A stretch of DNA of 64,000 nucleotides from Xenococcus sp. PCC 7305 (lineage in GTDB: Bacteria; Cyanobacteriota; Cyanobacteriia; Cyanobacteriales; Xenococcaceae), in NCBI RefSeq assembly GCF_000332055.1, contig NZ_ALVZ01000226.1, positions 1 to 64,000 of the forward strand, given 5' to 3'. Shown one piece after another: positions 9,419 to 16,604 of the stretch (position 1 is its first letter; the number at the start of each line of letters is the position of its first letter). The translations under genes and the position numbers were made by a program. The notes beneath the pieces are model-generated. The model saw only the letters and a program-made list of their open reading frames with translations, had not been told where the DNA came from and ran no database searches.

Positions 9419-9540
9419 TATATAGCAATTCTTTTTCTCGTGAGGTACAGCAAATCTAAGCTTTCGGGAACAGGGAACAGGGAACGGGGAATAGGGAATA
9501 GAAAGTACGTGTACCTCATAAATCTGAGAAACGCCATAGT
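9419..9540. mobile_element. MITE-like element with heptamer array between ACP and SDR genes
   Basis: TGAGGTAC at 9441-9448 is matched by GTACCTCA at 9511-9518. The outer flanks, TATAGCAATTC near 9420 and the reverse complement of GAGAAACGCCATA near 9538, extend it as an imperfect inverted repeat. Five heptamers of the form GGGAACA/GGGAATA fill the centre (9466-9500). No transposase is inside, so it would be a non-autonomous element. It occupies nearly the whole 156-bp gap and may affect transcription of the downstream genes. Confidence 0.6.
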
Positions 9541-9549
9541 TAAATTATT

Positions 9550-10356
9550 ATGATAATGAAAAAATCAAGTTTTTTTAAAAACAAGTTGGTTTGGATCACA
9601 GGAGCATCTTCTGGAATTGGAGAGCATCTTACTTATCAACTCGCAAATCTTGAAGCTAATTTGGTTATTTCAGCTCGTACAGAAAGTGAATTGCAGCGAG
9701 TAAAAGCTAATTGCAATAATAACGCCAATATTATGGTTTTGCCCCTTGATTTATCTGATATTAATTCAATTAAAGATAAGGTTAAAAAAGTAAAAGAAGT
9801 ATTTGGCAAAATTGATATTTTAATAAATAATGCTGGAATTGGTCAAAATGGATTTGTAGCCGATACCCAAATTAATATTTATCAGAAAGTTCTAGATATT
9901 AATTTAATAGGTACAATTACTTTGACTAAAGCTGTAGCTCCTATTCTACAAGCACAAGGACATGGTCAAATAACTATTGTTAGCAGTATTTTAGGACATG
10001 TAGTTTTGCCTAAGTATTCAGCTTATAGTATGTCTAAACATGCTTTAAATGCCTTTGCTCACACCATTAGATTAGAACTAAAAAAAGATAATATTCAAGT
10101 CCTACTTGTTTGTCCAGGGGCAACTCAAACCAATATGGAAGAGAAAGCAATTAATGGTTCTGGGAAAGTTATGGGAATAAAACCTAAAGAATATGAAACT
10201 TGGCTGCTTCCTGAAAAAGTTGCCCAAAAAATTATCATTGGTATCCAATCAGGAAAACGAGAAGTTATAATTGGTCATTGCTATGAAAAATTGGCGGTAT
10301 TCATCAATCGCTATTTTCCTTCAATCTATTTCAAATTAGCAGTTGACTTTGAATAA
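9550..10356 (+). CDS. Short-chain dehydrogenase/reductase
   Basis: A 268-residue classical SDR, cytosolic or membrane-associated. The cofactor motif TGASSGIG is at about 17-24, NNAGIG at about 93-98, a serine (VSSI) at about 147, and the catalytic YSMSK tetrad segment at about 159-163, so an active NAD(P)-dependent oxidoreductase is expected. Within this cluster the likely substrate is the 3-keto product of the oxoamine synthase, by analogy with 3-ketodihydrosphingosine reductases; this is inference from neighbours. An alternative start lies two codons in, at 9556. No clear Shine-Dalgarno is seen. This gene and the next two lack HIP1 octamers and are more AT-rich than the flanking cluster genes, which hints at a different origin. 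Confidence 0.9.
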   Translation: MIMKKSSFFKNKLVWITGASSGIGEHLTYQLANLEANLVISARTESELQRVKANCNNNANIMVLPLDLSDINSIKDKVKKVKEVFGKIDILINNAGIGQNGFVADTQINIYQKVLDINLIGTITLTKAVAPILQAQGHGQITIVSSILGHVVLPKYSAYSMSKHALNAFAHTIRLELKKDNIQVLLVCPGATQTNMEEKAINGSGKVMGIKPKEYETWLLPEKVAQKIIIGIQSGKREVIIGHCYEKLAVFINRYFPSIYFKLAVDFE

Positions 10357-10490
10357 AAGATTTTAAGCTTTACATTATTTTTTCTGTTAAAGATACAGCT
10401 TTAAAATGACAAAGAATATCATTAAAAATTAATATTAAGCAATAAAATATTTATAAATTTGTTAAACAAAAAAGAGCCTTAAGCAGAAAA

Positions 10491-11384
10491 ATGAGATATG
10501 TTTCAGGCATAATGCCACTATTTATGACAATAATTTCCTTGGCTATTGTAGTTATTGAATGGATTACACTGACAATCACTAAGAAAATTGAAAGCCATAA
10601 GGAAGGAATTGTCAATATTTCTAGTGCGGCTTTAACTTATATCCCAATTTTTATCACCAATAAATTGATAACTATTTCCTTAATGTTCTGGATTTATCAA
10701 TATAGATTATTCGATCTAAAATTTGATTGGTATGTCTGGATATTAGCCTATATAGGATATGATTTTATGTCCTATGCCATTCATTATTTATCTCATAAAG
10801 TCCGTCTTTTTTGGTGTATTCATACAGTGCATCATTCTCCAAAGGAAATGAAAGCATCTGTTGCTTTTAGAGGTTCTTTTGCCGAATTCATCCTGGCTCC
10901 TCATCTAACTCTGTGGCTTCCTATTTTAGGATTTCATCCTCTTTTGATCATAATAATTGATGGAATTGGTCAACTTTATGGTGTCCCGCTTCACCTCAAC
11001 CAACATATATTCCCAGATTCAAAATATTCCGGAATACAAAAATTCTTGATTACACCATCAGTACATAGACTTCACCATGCCAAGAATGATATTTATCTAG
11101 ATAGAAATTATGGTCTAACATTTAGGATTTGGGACTATCTATTCCAAACCTCTCAGGTAGAATTACAGCAAGAAAAACCCATTTATGGCATAAGCAAAAA
11201 CATTAACAGCGAAAACCTATTAGTTTCCCAAACTGATGAGTTTATTGAACTATGGCAAGATATCAAAAATGCTCCTAGTTGGCTTGACAAAATTAAATAT
11301 TTGGTGATGCCTCCTGGCTGGAATTATATTAATGGAGGATATACAGCTGAAAATATAAGAAACAATGCCTTATTGAAACTATAG
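10491..11384 (+). CDS. Fatty acid hydroxylase / sterol desaturase superfamily membrane protein
   Basis: A 297-residue integral membrane di-iron oxygenase. Several hydrophobic helices (about 8-28, 47-70, 80-100, 140-165) surround the histidine clusters of the family: HYLSH (about 98-102), HTVHH (about 111-115), HLNQH (about 167-171) and HRLHH (about 193-197). Members hydroxylate or desaturate lipid chains using oxygen and an electron donor. In this cluster a C4- or alpha-hydroxylation of a long-chain base or amide-linked acyl chain is an attractive guess, as with the eukaryotic SUR2-type hydroxylases; a carotenoid- or sterol-type substrate cannot be excluded. It lies 134 bp after the SDR, same strand, with no HIP1 site and AT-rich codon use. 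Confidence 0.88.
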   Translation: MRYVSGIMPLFMTIISLAIVVIEWITLTITKKIESHKEGIVNISSAALTYIPIFITNKLITISLMFWIYQYRLFDLKFDWYVWILAYIGYDFMSYAIHYLSHKVRLFWCIHTVHHSPKEMKASVAFRGSFAEFILAPHLTLWLPILGFHPLLIIIIDGIGQLYGVPLHLNQHIFPDSKYSGIQKFLITPSVHRLHHAKNDIYLDRNYGLTFRIWDYLFQTSQVELQQEKPIYGISKNINSENLLVSQTDEFIELWQDIKNAPSWLDKIKYLVMPPGWNYINGGYTAENIRNNALLKL

Positions 11385-11428
11385 TTTCATTTTTTACGAA
11401 AAAAAATAGCTCCTAAAAAACAAAAAAC

Positions 11429-13879
11429 ATGCCTAAAAATCTTCATGCTCATTGGGTAAAAACTATCGATAAACTTGTTGAAAATGGCATCAAGCAAGGT
11501 TTAAATCAACATTTTACTGATAATGAATTTCTGAATGGAAGAATTATAACTCTTCAAGATCGCAATTATGTTAACTTTGGCTCCTGTAGCTATTTGGGCC
11601 TAGAACAACATCATAAATTAATTGATGGAGTTACAGACGCAGTAAGAAAATATGGCACACAATTTTCTTCTTCTAGGGCTTATGTCGCCGTCGGACTGTA
11701 TCAAGAATTAGAAACTTTATTACAAGAGATTTTTGATAAACCTGTTGTCGTTACAGCCAGTACAACTTTAGGGCATTTATCAGCTTTACCAATTTTGATA
11801 GGAGATAATGATTGTATTCTTCTCGACTATCAAGTTCATTCCAGTGTGCAAATGGCCGCGCAAGTGCCTAAAGCTCGTGGAGTTGATGTGGAAATTCTGC
11901 GTCACAATTCCATGACGCAACTAGAAGAAACCATCAAAAAAATTAAACATAAATACGATAAAATCTGGTACTTGGCTGATGGTATTTACTCTATGTATGG
12001 AGATGTAGCACCTTTACCAGAGTTAGTCCGTTTATTGGATACTTATCCACAGCTTTATGCCTATATTGATGATGCTCATGGTATGAGTTGGACGGGGAAA
12101 AATGGTAGAGGCTATGTTCGCAGTCAAATCGACCATCATTCTAAAATGGTATTAGCAGTTTCGTTGAATAAATCCTTTGCTAGTGCGGGGGGAGCCTTAG
12201 TCTTTCCTAATGAAACTTTCACTAGCCAAGTTAAAAATTGTGGCAATACCATGATTTTTTCTGGGCCAATTCAACCACCAATGCTCGGGGGTGGCGTGGC
12301 TTCGGCTAAACTCCATTTATCAGAGGAAATTGTAGATTATCAGAATGAATTAAAGGAGCTCATTAAATATACAAATCAATGTATTACTGAGCTAAATATC
12401 CCTCAAGTTGAAATTAATGATAATCCGATCTTTTTTATTCCTGTTGGCCTAGTTAAACCTATTCAATCTTTTGTCTCTCGAATAATTAAAGATGGATTTT
12501 TTGTTAACCCTGCGGCCTTTCCGGCAACGCCAATGAAACAAGGTGGGATACGTTTTTCTCTGACTCGTCACATATTGAAACGTGATATAGAACAACTTCT
12601 TGAGCGGATTGCTTTTCACTATCCTGTAGTCTTACAAGAACATAATTTTACGGAACAAGATGTAGCCAAGAATTTCCAGATTCCTGAGTTTCAAATTCAA
12701 TCAAGTCAGGAAAAATTTGGCTTTGTTTCGCTGAAAAATCATTCATCTTCTAAGCTTGATATTCAATTTACTCGTCGCTTAAAGGACATTAATGCTCAAG
12801 AATGGGATAATCTATTTGCGACCAAAGGTAACTTTACTTACTCTAGTATTGAATTACTGGAAAAGGTTTTTACATCACAAGATAATGAGCCAGAAAATCA
12901 GTGGGATTTTTTCTATTTTATAGTCAAAGATGAAGCTGATAAAATTGTTTTAGCGACATTTTATACCTGTGCCAAAATAAAAGAAGATATGTTCTCTTCT
13001 CAAGAAGTATCAAAAAAAGTAGAAGCGATGCGTCTTGATGATCCAGATTATCTTACTGGCAAAGCAGTGATGTTAGGATGTCTGATGTCTAAAGGAGAAC
13101 ATCTTTATCTTAATCGTCAGCATTCTCGATGGAAACAGGCACTTCGTTTATTGGTTGAGCAAATTTCTCTTACGGTACAAGAATATCAAGCATCTCAGGT
13201 GTTATTAAGAGATTTTCCCTTGAATGACGATGAAGAATTAAAAAATACAATGTTTGACCTTGGTTTTGTGCAATTACCTTTACTAGATATATGTATTATG
13301 CAGGATTTGTCTTGGTCAACTCACCAAGAATATATGACTAGGTTAGGACGTAAGTATCGTTACAATGTCAAAAAAGAAATATTGGCCTATGAATCTCAAT
13401 TTGAAGTAATTATTGATTCTGAGATGTCACCAAGGGAAATTCGCCACAGTTATGAACTATATCGTCAAGTTCAACAAAGAGCTTATGAGTTGAATGTTTA
13501 TCCGCTTCCCTATGCCTTTTTTGAAGCAATTTGTCATCATCCTGACTATGATATTATGCGGCTTTATCTCAAGGATGATCCAGCATCTAGAGCTGAGGAG
13601 AAACCAGTGGCAGTTATGTTTAGCTTTGTGAATGCCGGTGTTTATTCGGCTTTAATTGTTGGTTTGGACTATCAATATTTAAGAACTCACAATATCTATA
13701 AACAAATTCTTTATCAAACTGTACAAAGATCTAGGGAGTTAGAATGTCAAACTTTAGACTTGGCTTACACCGCAGTTTTAGAAAAGAAAAAAGTTGGAGC
13801 TAGACCTCATCCGATGTGTGCCTATGTTCAATCTTTGGATCGTTATAGCCAGGCAGTACTTGATGCGATGGTAGTTTGA
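11429..13879 (+). CDS. Alpha-oxoamine synthase fused to a GNAT/FemAB-like N-acyltransferase
   Basis: An 816-residue bifunctional protein. Residues about 20-400 are a PLP-dependent alpha-oxoamine synthase (serine palmitoyltransferase / KBL / AONS family). The cofactor lysine is Lys248 in SLNKSFASAGG, and DDAH (Asp215, His217) contacts the pyridine ring. Such enzymes condense an acyl thioester with an amino acid and release CO2. Residues about 440-816 form an acyltransferase of the GNAT/FemAB-like type, with the core RLGRKYRYNVKKEI and later LIVGLDYQYL. Bacterial ceramide synthases of the Caulobacter type are also GNAT-related, so this half could N-acylate the amine made by the first half. Which amino acid is used cannot be read. 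Autoinducer (CqsA-like) or sulfonolipid-type condensations are alternatives. It lies 44 bp after the hydroxylase and 43 bp before the FAAL. Confidence 0.87.
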   Translation: MPKNLHAHWVKTIDKLVENGIKQGLNQHFTDNEFLNGRIITLQDRNYVNFGSCSYLGLEQHHKLIDGVTDAVRKYGTQFSSSRAYVAVGLYQELETLLQEIFDKPVVVTASTTLGHLSALPILIGDNDCILLDYQVHSSVQMAAQVPKARGVDVEILRHNSMTQLEETIKKIKHKYDKIWYLADGIYSMYGDVAPLPELVRLLDTYPQLYAYIDDAHGMSWTGKNGRGYVRSQIDHHSKMVLAVSLNKSFASAGGALVFPNETFTSQVKNCGNTMIFSGPIQPPMLGGGVASAKLHLSEEIVDYQNELKELIKYTNQCITELNIPQVEINDNPIFFIPVGLVKPIQSFVSRIIKDGFFVNPAAFPATPMKQGGIRFSLTRHILKRDIEQLLERIAFHYPVVLQEHNFTEQDVAKNFQIPEFQIQSSQEKFGFVSLKNHSSSKLDIQFTRRLKDINAQEWDNLFATKGNFTYSSIELLEKVFTSQDNEPENQWDFFYFIVKDEADKIVLATFYTCAKIKEDMFSSQEVSKKVEAMRLDDPDYLTGKAVMLGCLMSKGEHLYLNRQHSRWKQALRLLVEQISLTVQEYQASQVLLRDFPLNDDEELKNTMFDLGFVQLPLLDICIMQDLSWSTHQEYMTRLGRKYRYNVKKEILAYESQFEVIIDSEMSPREIRHSYELYRQVQQRAYELNVYPLPYAFFEAICHHPDYDIMRLYLKDDPASRAEEKPVAVMFSFVNAGVYSALIVGLDYQYLRTHNIYKQILYQTVQRSRELECQTLDLAYTAVLEKKKVGARPHPMCAYVQSLDRYSQAVLDAMVV

Positions 13880-13922
13880 TTTTTTCGAAAAAAGTAATAA
13901 ATTTTTATCTCTATTTATCAAT

Positions 13923-15677
13923 ATGATCAATCAAAAATTTAAGTTTTTGCCTCAACATCAATTAAATTCTATGGCTGATATTCTTAGTTATCAGGCGGCA
14001 ACTAAACCCAATGCAACAGCATATATTTTTCTGCAAAATGGGGAGAGAGAAACGGCTAGAATAACTTATCAAGAATTGGAGAAAAAAGCCAAAGAAATAG
14101 CTGTTTATCTTCAGGCATGGCAAGGAGAAAGAGCCTTATTACTTTATCCGCCTGGATTGGAATTTGTTACCGCATTTTTTGGTTGTTTATATGCAGGAGT
14201 TATTGCCATTCCTGTTTATCCCCCACGGCGTAATCAAAAGTTATCTCGCTTACTGATGATTGTTAATGATGCTGAAGCAAACTTAGCATTCACAACTACG
14301 GCAATTTATGATGATATTCAAAAAAGATGGACTGAAGAAACCAAGTTAGCCAATCTAAAATTGATTGCTACAGATACGATTGAAGCTAATAGTCAAGATT
14401 TTATTGTTAAATCCATTGCTCCTGAAAGTTTAGCTTTTTTACAATATACTTCTGGGACAACAGGAAAGCCCAAAGGGGTCATGGTTAGTCATGGCAATAT
14501 TGTTCACAATCAACAGGTAATTCATCGTGCTAGTCTGCTAAACGAGGAGAGTATTATTGTCAGTTGGTTGCCGATGTTTCATGATTTAGGATTAATTGGC
14601 AACGTTTTATATTCAGTTTATTTGGGATCTTCTATTATTTTGATGCCTCCGGTGGCCTTTCTCCAAAAACCGATACGTTGGTTAAGAGCGATCGCGAAAT
14701 ATCAAGGGAATGCTAGTGGTGGGCCTAATTTTGCTTACAATGCTTGCATTGAAAAAATTAAGCCAGAACAGTTAGAAGATCTCGATCTTAGTAGTTGGCA
14801 GATCGCTTTTAATTGTGGGGAAAATGTTTTAGCGAAAACTATAGAACAATTTAGTACCAAATTTGCTCTCTATGGTTTTAGTAAAAATTCTTTTTATCCT
14901 TATTATGGATTAGCAGAAGGAACTTTATTTGTTACGGGAAGACAAAAAAATACGGAGCTGATTATTAAAGATTTTGAGGCTACGGCTTTGGAGCAAAATC
15001 AGGTGCTTGAAAGTGCAGCAAATAAATTATCTTCTCGTCGGTTAGTTAGTTGTGGTCATTGTTGTTTGGATGATCAAGTAGTAATTGCTAATCCTCAAAC
15101 TTTAACTTCTTGCCCTGAGGGGGAAGTAGGGGAAATTTGGGTTTCAGGAAAAACTGTTGCTCTAGGATATTGGCAACAAAATGACAATGCTACATTTAAA
15201 GCTTTTCTTAAAGATAGAGTGGAAGGTCCATTTTTACGTACTGGGGATTTAGGTTTTGTATGGCAAGGTGAGCTGTATATTACGGGTCGTCTCAAAGAAG
15301 TTATTATTATCAGAGGGCAAAATCATTATCCTCAAGATCTAGAATTTACAGTACAACAAACTCATCAAGCTTTAAGAAAGAATCACGGAGCAGCTTTTAC
15401 TGTAGATATTGATGGTCAAGAGAAATTAATTATCGTTCAAGAAATAGAACGTCAGTACCGAAAAACCTTCAATAAACAGGAGCTCACTCGTCTGATCAAT
15501 AAAAATGTTACAGCTCAACATGGATTGGATATTCATACTATTCTCTTTGTCAAACCTGGTGCGATCGCTAAAACTTCTAGTGGCAAAATTCAACGTCTGA
15601 TTTGTCGAGAAATATTTCTTCGAGGAGAATTTATTAGTTTAGGTGAGACCAAACAATTAGCAAAGCTCTCTATGTAA
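13923..15677 (+). CDS. Fatty acyl-AMP ligase (FAAL)
   Basis: A 584-residue ANL-superfamily enzyme that adenylates a free fatty acid and, in the FAAL branch, hands it to an ACP rather than CoA. Motifs: phosphate loop YTSGTTGKPKG (about 177-187), FHDLGLIG, the YYGLAEGTLFVTG block (about 321-333) typical of FAALs, RTGDLG (about 439-444), and the C-terminal KTSSGKIQR with the catalytic lysine. The FAAL reading rests on the FHDLGLIG and YGLAEGTLFVTG blocks and on the dedicated ACP upstream. It closes the cluster, followed by a hairpin region and the convergent KH gene. It has HIP1 sites, unlike the three genes before it. Likely role: activating the acyl chain for the oxoamine synthase or for N-acylation. 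Confidence 0.92.
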   Translation: MINQKFKFLPQHQLNSMADILSYQAATKPNATAYIFLQNGERETARITYQELEKKAKEIAVYLQAWQGERALLLYPPGLEFVTAFFGCLYAGVIAIPVYPPRRNQKLSRLLMIVNDAEANLAFTTTAIYDDIQKRWTEETKLANLKLIATDTIEANSQDFIVKSIAPESLAFLQYTSGTTGKPKGVMVSHGNIVHNQQVIHRASLLNEESIIVSWLPMFHDLGLIGNVLYSVYLGSSIILMPPVAFLQKPIRWLRAIAKYQGNASGGPNFAYNACIEKIKPEQLEDLDLSSWQIAFNCGENVLAKTIEQFSTKFALYGFSKNSFYPYYGLAEGTLFVTGRQKNTELIIKDFEATALEQNQVLESAANKLSSRRLVSCGHCCLDDQVVIANPQTLTSCPEGEVGEIWVSGKTVALGYWQQNDNATFKAFLKDRVEGPFLRTGDLGFVWQGELYITGRLKEVIIIRGQNHYPQDLEFTVQQTHQALRKNHGAAFTVDIDGQEKLIIVQEIERQYRKTFNKQELTRLINKNVTAQHGLDIHTILFVKPGAIAKTSSGKIQRLICREIFLRGEFISLGETKQLAKLSM

Positions 15678-15702
15678 AACAAATAATACTGCTACATTAA
15701 AA

Positions 15703-15750
15703 GGCGATTACCCATAAAAAAATAATCGCCGAGACCTCTTGCTAGGTTTC
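15703..15750. terminator. Terminator region between FAAL and KH genes
   Basis: GGCGATTA at 15703-15710 and TAATCGCC at 15723-15730 form an 8-bp stem. A second hairpin (GAGACCT / AGGTTTC, 15731-15750) precedes, on the minus strand, GGCGATTATTTTTTT, so the region should stop minus-strand transcription from the KH gene. The stem may also help end the lipid cluster transcript. Confidence 0.55.
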
Positions 15751-15780
15751 AGCGATCGCATTGGACTATGAATTATTGGA

Positions 15781-16212
15781 CTATGAATTAATGATTGGTC
15801 GATTAGGCTTACTAGGTCGTTCTCTCGAACCTCTTCTGCGGTCGGAATCTCGCGACCCTTTGCGTCCTTCCCGACCACGAGGTGCATCACCGTTAAATGA
15901 CTTTTCTTTAGAGGAAAGATCTTCGTTGCCGTAGATATCTAAATGTATGTGCTGATTGACATTAGCCGCAGCAGTCTTCAAAACAGTTCTAATTGCTTTA
16001 ATATTACGACCACCACGCCCGAACACCTTACCCTTATCATTGGTGTCGAAAGCAACTCTTAGCCAAAGTTTCTTGGTACTGGCCACCTGTTCGCAATGAA
16101 TAGACAGGGTTTGGGGATCTTCCAAAAAAGGCTCTAAAAGAAATGACACCAGCCCCGCGTAATCAGGACTGGCATTGTTCTGACTAGCAGATAATGCTGG
16201 GTCGTTAGGCAT
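15781..16212 (-). CDS. khpA: KH-domain RNA-binding protein (KhpA/YlqC-like) with basic tail
   Basis: About 143 residues. The KH fold shows the GxxG loop in [15 protein letters not shown] (about 77-91), as in YlqC/KhpA proteins, which bind RNA and are commonly encoded next to rpsP. The C-terminal 45 residues are a low-complexity Arg/Ser/Gly-rich extension, longer than in firmicute KhpA and probably an extra RNA contact. I chose the start at 16212 because its ATG overlaps the end of rpsP by 8 nt, suggesting translational coupling; an upstream in-frame ATG at 16224 would overlap by 20 nt. Co-transcribed with rpsP. Confidence 0.88.
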   Translation of the reverse strand: MPNDPALSASQNNASPDYAGLVSFLLEPFLEDPQTLSIHCEQVASTKKLWLRVAFDTNDKGKVFGRGGRNIKAIRTVLKTAAANVNQHIHLDIYGNEDLSSKEKSFNGDAPRGREGRKGSRDSDRRRGSRERPSKPNRPIINS

Positions 16213-16453
16213 GAACTTGCTCAAAAACTTTAGCTCTAGTTAAAATGTTTTTTACGGTATCAGAAGGTTGTGCTCCTTGTTGCAGACGTTTCACGATCGC
16301 AGGAACATTTAGTCTAGTCTCATCAGTTCTAGGATTATAAAAACCCAATTCTTCAATGGGGCGACCATTCCGGCGTCTTTTACTTTCGATCGCGACTATC
16401 CGATAGCTAGCCTCTCTCTTTTTTCCAAATTTCTTTAAACGGATTTTTACCAT
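16205..16453 (-). CDS. rpsP: 30S ribosomal protein S16
   Basis: An 82-residue ribosomal protein with the classic start [20 protein letters not shown] and the block [15 protein letters not shown]. It is part of the 30S subunit, near the 5' domain of 16S rRNA. Length is normal for bacteria. It is followed with overlap by the KH-protein gene, a widely conserved arrangement. Confidence 0.98.
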   Translation of the reverse strand: MVKIRLKKFGKKREASYRIVAIESKRRRNGRPIEELGFYNPRTDETRLNVPAIVKRLQQGAQPSDTVKNILTRAKVFEQVHA

Positions 16454-16604
16454 ATTACCTCAAAAGTCTTGTTTGCTGATTGTAAGCGATTGACTGTAGA
16501 TTCCCAATATTGAGCCTCAGAACTAATTATTATATCATTGGAAATCTACAATCTAACTAGATATTTCAATAATGACCTCAAACCAGTCTTTGAGAATAAA
16601 TAGA

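Noticed and set aside
5634-15677. Polyketide/NRPS or heterocyst glycolipid cluster
   Set aside because: No ketosynthase of the type I PKS kind, no condensation or adenylation-PCP modules, and none of the hgl genes; the oxoamine synthase and GNAT point elsewhere.
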